A stretch of DNA of 64,000 nucleotides from Emergomyces orientalis (Eukaryota > Ascomycota > Eurotiomycetes > Onygenales > Ajellomycetaceae): assembly GCA_002110485.1 (NCBI GenBank), contig MOWL01000030.1, positions 89,244 to 153,243 of the forward strand, in the 5' to 3' direction. Position 1 is the stretch's first letter. The number at the start of each line of letters is the position of its first letter. Position numbers and translations under genes: made by a program. Below the pieces are notes generated by a model. That model searched no databases. It was not told where the DNA came from and worked only from the letters and a program-made list of their open reading frames with translations. Of this stretch, positions 1 through 11,365 are shown piece after piece.

Positions 1-2
1 TA

Positions 3-2413
3 ATGAAGAATGGGTATCACCCTGAATGCTGGAGACAAGCAACTGGTATAGTTCTTGCAAAACCAAATAGAAAAGCTACTATGCCAAAGTCTTATAGAAT
101 TATATCACTTTTGAATTGCTTGGGAAAAATTCTTGAAAAAATAATAGCAACAAGATTATCATATCTAGACTCAATCACTGATTTATTATATAATGATCAA
201 ATGGGTGGCAGAAAACAGAATTCTGCAATAGATACAGTTTTATCAATAATTCATGATATTCAAATGGCAAAAAATGAAGGCTTAGTTACAACAGCTGCTT
301 TTATTGATATAAAAGGTGCTTTTGATCATGTTTCAAAGAATAAGCTAATAATTATTCTTCAAGAGATGAAACTACCAAAAGCATTAATAAAGTGGGTTAT
401 ATGTTTTATGTCAAAAAGATATATTCAACTACTTTTTGACTCATTAAAGCAAGATATTACTGAAATTGAAATAGGAGTTCCTCAGGGGTCTCCAGTCTCA
501 CCAATTCTATTTGCTATATATACAAAAATCTATTCAAAGATAGAGAAATGGAGATAGTGAGATCTCCTAGCTATGTTGATGATATAGGTCTGATTTTCAG
601 CTCAAGAACAATAAAAGAAAATTGTGAAAATATTGAAAAAGCTGCGCAAGAGATATTTAATAGAGGAGATTTAAACCTAATTCAATTTGATATGGAAAAA
701 ACTGAATTAATTCACTTTTTTCCAAAAAGATATGAAAAGGAAATAAGTTTAAATCTATTAAATCAAGAAATAAAGCCTAAATCAGTTGTAAGATGGCTAG
801 GAATCTGGCTGGATTCAAAACTCAATTTTAAATCTCATATTCAAAAAAGAATGGCTCAAGCTGAAAGAGTTTTAAATAGTATAATACAACTTTCTAATAC
901 TGAAAGGGGTTTATCATTTCAAGCTATGAGACAGCTATACATTGCATGTATAGCATCTATTTCTGATTATGGTGTTCAGATATGGTGGAAGAACCAGAAA
1001 CACTTCATAGATAAGTTTCAAAAATTGCAGAATACAGCTTTAAGAAGAATTCTGGGAGCTTTCAAAACCTCTCCATGTAGAGCTATGGAAATAGAAGCTT
1101 CTATATCACCTCCTGAAATAAGATTTGAGAAGATATGCAAGAATTATGCACTGAGAATCATGAAAATGCCAGATATTCATTCAATTAGAAAAAGAATATC
1201 TACATCTTATCCTCCAATTCAATCTGGAAATGACTTAGATTGGAATAGATATCTAGATTGGAATGAAAGTCAAGAAAATCAAGAAAATGAGAGAAATAGA
1301 AAAAAAATCCCTTCTCAACTATATAGAGTATGCTCAATGATTAAAAATGAGTTCTCCTCATTAAATATTGAAAAGATTGAACACAAAAAGCTATATCCAT
1401 GGAAAGAAAAACTAGGCTCAATGATTTCAATTGAAATAAGCGCATTATCAAAACCAGAAGAAGCTGAGAATCATAGAAGAATAATAGAGAAAATTGATTT
1501 TAAAAAGTCAATTCTAATCTATTCAGATGGTTCAATGAATGAAAATAAAGGCCTAGGAGCTGGAATAGCATATACAGAAGATAATTACAAATATACATCA
1601 GATTCATGGAATATTGGAAATGAATGTGAAGTATTTGATGCTGAATTATATGCTATTATGAAAGCTTTTAAACTGATAGAAATAAAAGCTTCAAAAAGAA
1701 AAGATATGAAAGAAGCATGGATTTTTTCAAATAGTCAAGCAGCTTTGAAAAGAATTCAAAAAAATGAAATTCATAATGGTCAAATGAATATAGAAGTAAT
1801 TCTAAAGATATGCAAAAGAATTCAATTAAAATATAAGACAAAGATATATCTGAGCTGGGTTCCTGCTCATATAAATATACATGGAAATGAGCTTGCTGAT
1901 GAAGCAGCAAAGAAAGGAACAGAACTAAATATTGCAAGTTCAAAAATAGTTTCATGGTCTTTTATTAAAAGAAAGATAAAAGAGAATTGCTTAGAAAAAT
2001 GGCATAAAATATGGGAAAAACAAAGAAAAAGTCCTCACTATCTTAGATTTGAAACTAAACCTAAATGGAAATCATGCTCTATTAAGTGCAAGAAGAAGCT
2101 TTTCTCCTCAATCATTCAATTGAAACTAGGTCATGGCTATTTCAAATCTTATTTGAAAAGAATATCTGATATTGAAAGTGAAAATTGTGAATATTGTGAC
2201 TCTCTTGAAGACCCAGAACATATCTTAATGAATTGCTCATTAAATCAAGAACTTAGAGCTGAACTGAGATATAAATATAAGCTGAGAGAAATGAATATGA
2301 AACTACTATTTTCAACTGAAATAGGCAGTCAATATTTAATTGATTTTCTCAATGAAACTCAAATAGCTACTAGAAATCAATTCTATTTCAAAGATGAAAA
2401 TATAAATGAATGA
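3..2413 (+). pseudogene. LINE-A ORF2 (RT - RNase H - CCHC), 5'-truncated, one frameshift
   Basis: This ORF encodes the replication polyprotein of LINE-A, which copies element RNA into DNA at the nicked target. It is open in one frame to about 530, then in another from 548 to the stop at 2413. At the junction the opposite-strand copy has one more A in an A-run and reads straight through. Visible parts are the RT fingers (GRKQNSAID), palm aspartates in AFIDIKGAFDHV and YVDDIG, and the PQGSPVSP motif. An RNase H domain follows at about 1500-1920 (YSDGSM, DAELYAI, HGNELADEAA). A C-terminal zinc motif ends the protein (CEYCDS...HILMNC, about 2190-2240). The usual third RNase H aspartate appears as Asn (FSNSQAA, near 1730). 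This is a Tad/I-like LINE with RNase H, certain at the family level. Confidence 0.93.
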
Positions 2414-2817
2414 GAATCTGAAATATTCTTTATAAAAACTGCTAGATATTATATAATATCTCACTATTTCTTTTGTGTTAGAGTCTGTCTTTTATTTCCT
2501 TTGTATTCATGTCATGAGTTATTTTGTCTATCATTAATTTATTTTCTTTGTAATCACTTGAAAATTATATGAAAAAAAGAGAATATAAATAATCTTCAAA
2601 GATATTTATAAATAAATAAATAAAAAAAAGAAAAATCAATTTGCTGACTATTCTGGGCTGGAATTCAAGTATTGCAAGTGCTATTTGTTTGAAGAAAAAA
2701 TGTATAGTAATTAGTGTTAAAGTTAGAAAAATCCTGAGACTCTTTGAGTCTCAGGTAGATATGATAGTCTCTGACTGCATATATATCTATAATTGAAGAA
2801 TAATAATAATAATAATA
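2414..2817 (+). other. LINE-A 3' UTR with terminal module and (AAT)n tail
   Basis: This stretch is noncoding and AT-rich. The last ~170 bp forms a module that starts with tattctgggctggaatt (2649-2665), continues with a perfect hairpin (2733-2755) and ends in AAT repeats. The same module, with different hairpin sequence, recurs at 26631-26785. LINE reverse transcriptases often recognise 3' UTR structure, so this may be the RT start site; that role is inferred. Confidence 0.75.
2733..2755 (+). other. 3' UTR stem-loop of LINE-A
   Basis: Arms cctgagactc and gagtctcagg pair perfectly over 10 bp around a TTT loop. A hairpin at the same place in the related module (26706-26720) has different bases but still pairs. 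Confidence 0.8.
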
Positions 2818-4823
2818 TATACATGTGATCAAAGGGTCTTAATAAACTGCATTTCACAGTCTGAGACTATAGCTGACAGCACACCATGCTTTCTATAGAA
2901 GCAGTTGATAAAGACATCAGCTAGTGTCTCAGTGTCTATTTTCTTACAGGGTTCAATTATCACGCTCTTGCTCAGACAGTCTGTGATCATCATGATATTA
3001 GTGAACTCATCAGACTCTGAGAGTTTCACAATGAAGTCAATGAAAATTTCTCTTCATATTTAATCTGATATGAGTAGAGACTTTAGCAGGCCATGTCAAC
3101 ACTTCTTTCATGCTGTGTTTGCTCTATAAATATTACAATTGTGGGTGAAGATTCTCACATCTTGAGCACAGTTAGATCAAAAGTAGTCTCAGACAAGGAT
3201 TCAGTACATAGCCTCTCGTCCGGGGTGTCCTGTCATCACTGAATCATGGATTTTCTGTAGTATTCTGGTCTGTAGAGGTTTGAAGTCTGGGACCCACTTC
3301 TGTTCTCTAAAGCAGAGATATTCATTTTCAATACTACATTCTGTTACTGAAATCTTAATCTTTAATCATGAAGAGAACTTTCAAGAGCTGCTGTGAATAA
3401 TCTGTTCCAGCTTCTTGAGTGTGTTGTTATTCTTTCTAGCCTGAGCTCATTCTTCAGTGAGGGTGCGTTCTTCTATGAGCAGAGCTGATACTGTGATTGG
3501 CACTGCACTAACAGATTGAGATTCACATGGGGGTTGAGAAACATCTGAGAAAGGCTTTCTCAGACTCTTTCTATCAATTATCAAGAAGTATTTAACTGAC
3601 TGTAGTATTCAGAATTCTCTGTAGACATGTCTCTCATCATCTTGGCCACTTGGTAGGTCCTGGTCCCGGCGGGATAGAGCGTCCGCGGCAGCGTTGTCCT
3701 TACCAGGCCGATACGCCAATTCAAAATTGAAACGGCTCAGGAACTGAGCCCAGTGTACTTGCCATTCTGAGAGCTTTCATGAGGTCATGAAGTACTCTAG
3801 ATTCTTGTGATCAGTAATAATCTTGAACTTGTCAGTACTTTTTAACTGAGAGTTTCATTCTTTCAAGCATCTGATTACAGTGAGCAATTTCTTATCATGA
3901 ATTTCATAGTTGCATTCAGTGAGTGTGTTCTTCTTAGAGAAGAAGGCACATGGTCTCAGCAGTTCATCATCATTATACTGAAAGAGTACTTCTTCAGTAA
4001 CATAATCAGAGAAATCTGTTTCAACAACTGTTTCATAATCAGAGAAGAACTGTAGCAACATTAATACAGAGATAAACATTCTTTTAAACAGTTTAAAAAT
4101 CTGATTCACTTTCTTGAATCAGTTAAACTTTATGTCCTTTTTGATGAGTTCTGTGAGAGAGGCCACAATCTTCAAGAAATTCTATATAAATTTTCTATAA
4201 AAGTTTGTGAATTCTATGAATCTGTGAACATCTTTAACTGTAGTGAGAGCTTGTCATTTTATAATTATCTGAATCTTCTCTGAATTCATGCTCACACCTT
4301 TTCCAGTCTCTATGATAAATTCTAGATACTTGGTGAATTGAACCTCGAAGTCACACTTGTCTATATCAATCTGAAGGCCAGTCTTATGTAACTTGATAAA
4401 TACCTTTTCAACATGTTGATGGTGTTGCTTAAGACTGCCTGAGGTGAAAATCAAGATATCATCAATGTAGGCAGATACAAACTCATTCAGGTATTAATTC
4501 AAAGAAAGTTATCAGTCATTCATAGAGTTCATATCAAGTTCTGAAGACTGTCTTCCATTCATCATCTTCTGCAATGTGAAGCCTGTGAAAGACTGCAGTA
4601 ACATCAAGCTTTGTAAATCATTTTATCTTGCCAATACATTCTAGAGTTTCATTGATTAATGGAAGGAAGTATCTGTCCTTGCAAGTGATTGCATTCAAGC
4701 CACAGTAGTCTACACAGAATTGTAGACCATCCCCTGGTTTCCGAGCAAAGAGCACAGGGGCTGCTGCCGGTGAATTACTCACTCGTATGAAGCCTTTATC
4801 CAAAGAATCCAGTAGTGTTTTCT
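2818..4823 (-). pseudogene. Gypsy-C pol remnant (RT - RNase H - integrase), degenerate
   Basis: This is an internal fragment of a Ty3/Gypsy pol gene read on the minus strand. It runs from RT fingers at about 4820 (LDKGFIRVSNSPAAAPVLFA) through RNase H (EIHDKKLLTVIRC, about 3870) to the integrase core near 2830 (SAIVSDCEMQF). It is collinear with the nested Gypsy-C element at about 31410-33440 but broken by several stops and frameshifts. There are no LTRs: LINE-A bounds it on the left and the LTR of a Gypsy-B copy on the right. Most of it is CpG-poor, but about 3653-3740, coding for the RNase H tether, keeps many CpGs. Confidence 0.92.
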
Positions 4824-5402
4824 TGTTAACTACCGAGCTTTCCGGTAGCAAGCGTTCACCGTTAAGTAGGTAAGGTTGGACCTATTAAGGTGCCTTATCG
4901 TGCTTGATAACTAGAGGAAAGGGTAGGTGCCACTATCAAGGCTTACTTAGGTGAATAGGTAAGGATAGCTCCAGCGAGGGGTTGTATAGTTCCAATGTGC
5001 TGTAGAAAGTAATATGGCTAAGGTAAGAGAGAGTATCCCAAGGGAACCAAAGCTATGATTATAACTAAGTAGGATATGTGGAAGGTAGAGTGGTATAAGA
5101 GAATCTGAAATTGATTGTGATCAAGAAGATAAGCTTCTCTGATTCTAAGAGTAATGAGCGTGTTTATATACATGATGAAATCCTGTAGTAGGTTTGGTAG
5201 ACCTGGTAGATCTTCCTGACACGCATACCAATCTACCATCAGTAGGCTTGGTAGGCTTGGTAGATCTTTTTCATCTGTTATATCAGTCTATCAGTCACAT
5301 GATAGGTTTCTTCGGGGCTTCATTCTGCTGAACCGTAGCCTATTCTGTCAGTGTCTATGATACTCAATGGTTCCTGGCGCTTCTGTGGGGTGTTTTGTAA
5401 CA
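4824..5402 (-). repeat. 3' LTR of Gypsy-B copy 2
   Basis: This 579-bp LTR, in minus orientation, begins TGTTA and ends TAACA. It is homologous to the LTRs at 14531-15116 and 38069-38658. A polypurine tract borders it on the internal side (5403-5420), which identifies it as the 3' LTR. On its other side lies the Gypsy-C remnant into which the element inserted. It contains short direct repeats of the form ggtagg/cttggt at about 5180-5270. Confidence 0.9.
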
Positions 5403-5420
5403 TCATCCCCTCCTTTCTTT
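5403..5420 (-). other. Polypurine tract of Gypsy-B copy 2
   Basis: On the minus strand this reads aaagaaaggaggggatga and directly abuts the TGTTA start of the 3' LTR. That is the expected position and composition of the plus-strand DNA primer of an LTR element. Confidence 0.82.
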
Positions 5421-5515
5421 GTGAGCTGTCCCAGCAACTAACATATATAGCTGTGCCTGTTTCATTCTTTTTAGATTTTTCATCTTGTAAGTTTTTGTTT
5501 TCTTTCCATTTCGTG

Positions 5516-6066
5516 ATGGCTTGCAATCAGATGATTCATTGTCATGAACTTGTCACTGATATTGAAAAACAAGATTTTATTATATCTTCATCTTGTCTTT
5601 GTTGTTCACAAACAGGTTGTCTGTGTATTAAGTCTGATAAATCAAAAAAGTGCAGTGAATGTGTTCAAGTTGATCATCATTGTGTTGCAGATTCCAGTGT
5701 GCCACATTCAGATTGAAGCAAGTTGTACCAAGCTCAAGAGAAGTTGAAGAAAGAAGAAGCTCAAACTTTTCAAAAACTTCTTTATCTTCAGAAACAGAAG
5801 AAATTTCTCTGTGAGTGTGCTGGCTGATTTCTGAAGTCTGATGCTCAAATTGATCATTAGAAGAGTTGGAAAAACTAGAGAAAGAGAAGAAAAGACAACA
5901 TGAAGCTCAAGCTGCTTAATAAAGAGAGATGAAGCAACTGTTTACTACAATTGACAACTTTTCTCTCATGTTTTCTGATTCTCAACTTGCTCAGCTGAAT
6001 CAATCTCCAGATTTTGTTGATGAAACTGTTGAATCATCTGTCTTGCATTTCTCAGATATTCAATAG
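5516..6066 (+). pseudogene. Antisense Cys-rich / coiled-coil ORF inside Gypsy-B copy 2
   Basis: This ORF runs opposite to the retrotransposon, between its 3' LTR and pol. From ATG 5516 the first ~65 residues hold a Cys cluster (SSCLCCSQTGCLC, KKCSECVQ, HHC) resembling a small zinc-binding motif. Next comes a charged helical stretch (AQEKLKKEEAQTFQKL, LQKQKKFL, then LEELEKLEKEKKRQHEAQAA), a probable coiled coil. The C-terminus (MKQLFTTIDNFSLMFSDS) ends at TAG 6064. One frameshift near 5856 and several TGA codons break it. Its last ~100 bp overlap the end of pol tail-to-tail. I recall similar Cys-plus-coiled-coil hypothetical proteins from ascomycete genomes, but the function is unknown. A start in the LTR at 5351 is also possible. 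Confidence 0.65.
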
Positions 6067-7394
6067 ATTCTCAGGTGTTTTCTGAGATATCACACCCTTT
6101 TCATTTGACAAGATAGTGATTCTTTCTGCTAATCTTTTATTTGTTCAGAATTTTTTTGACTTTGTATTCTTCTTCTTCAAGATCAACTTCTGTTTTGTAG
6201 AATTTAGCATTTTGTGAAGCTTTTTCTAGTAATAAGACATGAAAAGTCAGGTGTATTCACATGATTTTTAATAGTTGAAGTTTATAGTTAATAGATTCTG
6301 TTTTTTCTATAATTTTAAATGATCTCAACTTTTTATGATTCAATTTTTCATTTGATCTCCTGATTTTAATGTTTTGTTATAATAAGAACACTTTCTTCTC
6401 TTCTTTAAAATGAGATGTCTTCTGGCATTTTCTGTTATAATAGTGTTTCATTTGAATGTTCACAAACTCAATTTTTTTTTATAAGTAGTCATGTAATTCT
6501 CTAAACTGCTCTGCTTTTAGTTCAGCTTCTTGTGTCTTTATTTCATTTGATAGTTTTTCTTGTAGAATATTCGATTCTCTACTGTAGTTTGTGAAAAATG
6601 GTGTAAACTCTGTGATCACTTTCTTTGAACTGTTATATGTCAATTGTGTCATGAATAACAGTTCTACCCAATTACTCTGCTGGTAATTGACATAACATCG
6701 TAAATATTGTTTGACTGTTTGGTTTAACCATTCCGTTTGTCCGTCCATTTGCAGATGATAGGCTGTTGAAAGCTTACTTTCAACCCCTATTTGTGTTGTC
6801 AAGGTTTGCCAGAATTTTGAAGCAAATCTTCAGTTCTGATCAGTGATAATTTCTTTTGACATTTCATAGTTAGTAAACACATTCTTGAGTACTATATGTG
6901 CTGTTTCTGGTGCTGATGTAGCCTCTCTGTAAGGTATAAAACAGGCATATTTTGTTAATCTATTGATAACTGTGAGTATCAAATCATATGCTTCTTTGGT
7001 CTGTGGTTTCTTTGATTTCAGTAGTTTAACTATGAAATCCATTGCAATTGATTCCCATGATCTTTGAGGTGGTGGTATCAGCTGTAATTGTTCATAAAGT
7101 GTGTGTTTTTTGAATTTTACTCTTTCACAAGTTTCACACTTTCTAATGTAGTCTCAGATATCTGTTCACATTTCTGGCTAGTAGTATATCTCTGTTATTC
7201 TTTCTGTTGTCTTCTCAACTTCAAAGTGTTCTGCAGTTATCATGTCATGTTCTTCTCTTAATACATCTTGTCTCACTTCTTTAGACATATATACTCATTT
7301 GTTGTATATTGCCAGTTCATTAATATTCAATATTCTATTGTTCATTTTTATTCATGAATCACTTTTCATTGCTTTCTTAATTTTTTCCAGTGTT
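5966..7394 (-). pseudogene. Gypsy-B copy 2 pol 3' part: integrase and chromodomain
   Basis: Reading leftward from 7394, this encodes the C-terminal half of a Ty3/Gypsy polyprotein. An integrase core spans about 7050-6480 (MDFIVKLLKSKKPQTKEAYD; STAYHLQMDGQTEWLNQTVK). A chromodomain lies near 6060-6200 (VKKILNK, KNHYLVK, ESIEYLRNARQMIQQFH), and TGA 5968 ends it. The integrase would insert the cDNA; the chromodomain usually steers it to methylated-histone chromatin. Several TGA codons interrupt it, including one in place of the Trp of the YLVKWKG motif. The 5' part of the element is missing: at 7394 it is cut by the tail of LINE-C1, while Gypsy-B copy 1 continues past this point. Confidence 0.9.
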
Positions 7395-7727
7395 ATTATT
7401 ATTATTATTTCTACACCACTTGATCCCGAGGATATGTGGGGAGGCAGCTAGTATACAAAGTGAGAAAAACCTTGAGCTATCTAGTATAGCTCTGGCCTAA
7501 AAACCCCCTGAACAGCAAATCTATTCAACATTTATAATTGCTTCAAGTATCGCGGAGCAGCTCCCGCTGCTCTTAGAGAAGATGGTGCATAGCACCATGA
7601 GAAGACAAGAAAACCCCCTATATCACCATCACCCCTGTCTGAACATAAGAAAGACTTCTAATGAATGTGGCACCTCATGCTGTGTGTCTGCCGCTCATCG
7701 CGCAGACTTCAACGTCCTGGAGTGCTT

Positions 7728-7822
7728 GTAGCGCGCAGGCCACTCAACTCCGCGCTTGTGGCGCGCCCGGTTGCCCAACTTCGCGCTTGCAGCGCGCCAG
7801 TCCACCCAGATCCGCGCTTCAA
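7728..7822. repeat. GCGC-anchored minisatellite in LINE-C1 3' UTR
   Basis: Three imperfect ~31-bp units each carry a gcgcttg(t/c)(a/g)gcgcgc core. LINE-C2 has fewer units at the same place (about 20735-20812), so the array varies in copy number. Similar GCGC units occur inside ORF2 of the same element. Confidence 0.7.
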
Positions 7823-7909
7823 GCTCACTATCTCCTGGTAGGGCCTCGCTCTTCGCGCCCTTCACCCCCTGATATGCGCCAGCCGTGTTTCTTAGTTGTG
7901 CTGTGCGTC

Positions 7910-10900
7910 TCATTCCGCCCTTCTCTCACTTAACACCTTGGCTAGGGAGAACTGTCTGAGAATGTCCTGCTTGAGCCACCACTTGGTGAGCCTGTGCAGT
8001 TCTTCCTTGGTGTCCAGCAACCACTTCTTATCCACTCTGCCCTCCTGCTCCAGCTCCGCGCGTTCCTCACTGAATCGTGTACAGTGTATCATCACATGCA
8101 GCACCGTTTCATGCTCATATCCACATGGACATTTTGGTGTGGGGAAGTCAGGAACTCTTCTTCTGTGGAGAAACGCTGCAAGGCCTGTCTTGCCGGTACG
8201 CAGCTGGACTATCAATGAGCTTCGGGCCTTGCTCAGGCCCTCATGCCATCTTAGTAGCTCTACATCCGGGGGCCTGCCAAACAGTTCTTCTCATGGTGTT
8301 GTGCGCGCTCTTCATCTGTTCTGCCATCTTATCATTGCCTCCTCCCTCACTCATCTCTTGAAGGCCCAGTTACACACACTGTTTTCTTGTCTTTTCTGCT
8401 TTTTCAGTTGCTTTGCCTGTCTCACCCAATTTACACTCCACCCCTGCTGCATGCTCACTGGGTGCAGTACTGCCTCCACTGACTGCATTCCTCTGTTATT
8501 CCTTCTGCGAAGTCTGGCTCTGACCTGCACACATGCCTGTTTTATCTGCTCCATGATTCCTGACTCCTTAAGCCGCTCAGTTGCTCTGGCCACCACACTG
8601 TCTAGATGTATCTCCAGAGGCAGTGTGGCTGTCTCCGCCTCCAGTGAGGTGATTGGAGTAGCTCTGTAGGCCCCTGCAATGACCTGTAGGCATTTATTTT
8701 GAATCTTCTCCAGGCTGGCTAGCAGCTGGCGTTGATGTCGCAGTTCATGTTGTGTCGCCTGTGGTTGATGCCATGCCAGCGCTCCGTATCCTATTGCGGG
8801 CCTTATCACTGCATTGTAGACCCTCCGGGCATGCTGCAGTGGCAGGCCCCAGGTTGACTGTGTTGTCTGAGTTAGGGCACCTATCTGTGATTTCGCTCTG
8901 CCTACTATCTTACTGACATGGCTACGCCACCTCAGCTTAGGGTCAAGCCAGATGCCTAGCACCCGCATCTCCCTCTGTGGCTTGATCACTTGCTGTGGCA
9001 ATTGCAGTGAGTGTTCTAGATTGAATCTAGTTCTTGTTCTGGTAAAGTGCATGAGCTCATACTTCTGTGGTGCAAAGATTGCCCCATGTCTGCTTGCCCA
9101 AAGCTCGCAGCTGGCATGGATCCGCGCCAGATGCGCACAATTCGCTTCAGTTGAGTCGCCATATGCTAGAATGTTCACATCGTCTACAAATCCTATGCAG
9201 CTGACAGGCTCACTTCGTGGTGCACATATTCTGAGCAACTCCTCATCGTAGAATAAGAACAGAATGGGTGACAAGGATGATCCCTGTGGGATGCCTGCAT
9301 TCACCTCAAAGGCTTCAGTTTCCTGCTCATCAAATACTAGTGTCGCCTTGCGCCCCTGCATGAATGAGTTGACCCATCCAGTCAGCTGTCTGGGCAGTCC
9401 TCTTTTTCTTAGAATGTGCACTAGGCGATTTCTGAGCACTCTGTCATAGGCCCCTGAGATGTCCAGTGACAGCACTGAGGCCACTGCTTCCTGCTCCTTC
9501 CACACTGTGCGAATCTGCACCAGTAACAGAGCAATTGCTGTTTCTGTGGAGCGGCCTCCTCGCGCCCCCATTTGCTGAGCTGGTAGCATCCCATGTTTCT
9601 CTGCCAGAGACCTTATTTCCTTGGCTGTTGCAGCCTCTACAATTTTACCTAGGGTGTCAAGTAGTGCAATCGGCCTCCAGGCTCCCACTTCACTGTAGTC
9701 CTTCTTTCCTGGCTTCTTGAGCACCACCGTGCGCGCTGTTTTGAATATCTGTGGGTAGTACTCCCAATGCCAGCAGGCCTGTGTAAGCTCAGTTATTGCT
9801 GTGATGAACCTTGGGCCTAGCATTTTGAGGAAGCGGTTGGGGATGCCGTTGGCACCCGGGGCCTTGTCGTTCGGAAGCCTAGCAATCAGCGCTGCCATGG
9901 CCTCCTCTGTGAGCACTACCATGTCAGTCACACTCCGCGGCTGTGTTCCCACGTTCATGTCATCTTCCCTTGCTGCCAAAGGCTCCGGGAAGAACCGCGC
10001 CCGTAGTAGTTCAGCCTTGTCCTGGACAGTGGCTCGCACCTCGGTTTCACCCAAGGCCTCTGGCATTCCCCTAAGTGGTGGCAGTCTTGCCGGTTGCTTG
10101 GTCTCGTTGGTGTGTGTGCGACCCCACTTTGCCAGCTTCCAGAGCAGTTTAGGATCTGTGCCAGCACTGTTCATTAGATCGCGGAAGCTGGCAGTCTTGG
10201 CCAGCTTTATTTCCTTGTTTCGCCTGTTGTGGGCATGTCTTCTTTCCTCCTCAGTGCTGCCTGCATCCCTCATGGTTCTCTTGTACTCACTCACTGCCTG
10301 CGCCACTCTGTTGGACCACCACGAGCGACTCTGCTTGCAGATGCGCGTGTGTTTAGCGTGTTTCTCTGCTAGCTCATTGATGAATTCACTTAGATAGTTT
10401 GCATAGCAATCAATCTCTGCTGTTGAGCCAAAGCTGTTGCAACATTGTAGCTCTTGGCAGTTCTTTTGCAGCTGCTGTATATTCACTTGCCGCCAGTTGC
10501 GTTTTTCCCTTAGTACCACAGGTATGTTGATGGCCAACTTAGTGACCACTGGTAGATGATCTGATGCCATATCCGCCTCGTGTGCGACCTGGCATTCCAG
10601 TACCCCTGCACTCAGGTTCTCTGAGAGAAAGATTAGGTCCAAGGTGGTGCCAGTGCTTCTGCGGTCCTGCCATGTAATCTCTCCCCGTGGTGTTGCCAGC
10701 TGCAGTCCGAGAGCATCCACCTGTGCTATGAGCTCCCATGCCAGGTCAAAGTCCTGTCTCACTCGCTCACCTCCCCACTTTGAGTGATGCACATTGAAGT
10801 CTCCCAGCACCACTACCTCCGCCTGCCGCGCTTCCGCACCCTGACTTTGCGCTTGTTGCGCGTCTGCACCCTGATCTCGCGCTCGTAGCGCACTTGTGTC

Positions 10901-11365
10901 TGGGTCTTGCGCCTGTTGCGCACATCGCCCCTGAGTTCGCGCTGGTAGCGAGGCCTCGGCCTCCTCCACCACCGCTTGTAGCTCAAGGATGGGGGAACTC
11001 TCTGGCACAGTTGTGTAGCTGCCTGATGGAGCAGCGTAGACATTGAGCATTAGTAGTGGTCCTCTTACCGTGTTCACAGTGAGCAATGCCATGGATTCTG
11101 TAATGACCCTGACATCCCATGCTGTTGCCTTCAGTCTTTTGTTGATGAGGAAGCCCACTCTGGCCTCCTTGATCTGCATGCCTGCCTGCCAGAATCCACA
11201 GTTGGCCGGGCATGTTGTACCCCTTCCAGATTCCCTCTGCATCCATGGTTCCTGCAGTGTGATGATGTCGTAGTTTAATACTGTTTCAAGCTTGGCCAGT
11301 AATGCGTTCATCACCTTGTTTGAGTTATGCACATTGTATTGTAGTATATGGACTTGCTCACTCAT
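7910..11365 (-). CDS. LINE-C1 ORF2: endonuclease - reverse transcriptase
   Basis: This is the replication polyprotein. From ATG 11365 it is open for 1004 codons to TGA at 8351. An APE-type endonuclease forms residues 1-270 (LQYNVHNSNKV, ITLQEPW, GDFNVHHSKWGG, ASDHLPVV). The reverse transcriptase follows at about 470-760 (GARGGRSTETAI, LSLDISGAYDRV, GIPQGSSLSPILF, FVDDVNILAYG with catalytic FVDD). Beyond the TGA the homologous frame continues to about 7910. It ends in a CCHC-like motif (CPCGYEHETVLHVMIHC) and is interrupted by three TGA codons that align with Trp in other copies. No RNase H domain is seen, unlike LINE-A. A Gln/Arg/Ala repeat (residues ~146-192) is inserted in the endonuclease. 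ORF2 starts by ATGA overlap with ORF1. Confidence 0.93.

Larger units (their letters stand above)
1..2817 (+). mobile_element. LINE-A copy 1: 3' part of an AT-rich non-LTR retrotransposon
   Basis: This is the 3' portion of a LINE whose 5' half lies off the window. It carries the RT core, an RNase H domain, a C-terminal Cys-His motif, a 400-bp 3' UTR and a terminal (AAT)n tail at about 2800-2817. The first 1.1 kb matches, on the opposite strand, the copy at 50466-55978, which supplies the missing endonuclease and ORF1. The right flank (2818 on) is a Gypsy-C pol fragment, so the LINE integrated into an older Gypsy copy. The sequence is about 70% A+T and nearly lacks CpG. Confidence 0.93.

Noticed and set aside
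4860..5300. Short ggtagg-type direct repeats as a CRISPR-like array
   Set aside because: Irregular, within an LTR, and the genome is fungal.
7896..8669. 257-codon open frame on the plus strand
   Set aside because: It is the reverse of LINE-C1 ORF2 and is mirrored at 19890-20663 in copy 2; composition, not homology, keeps it open.
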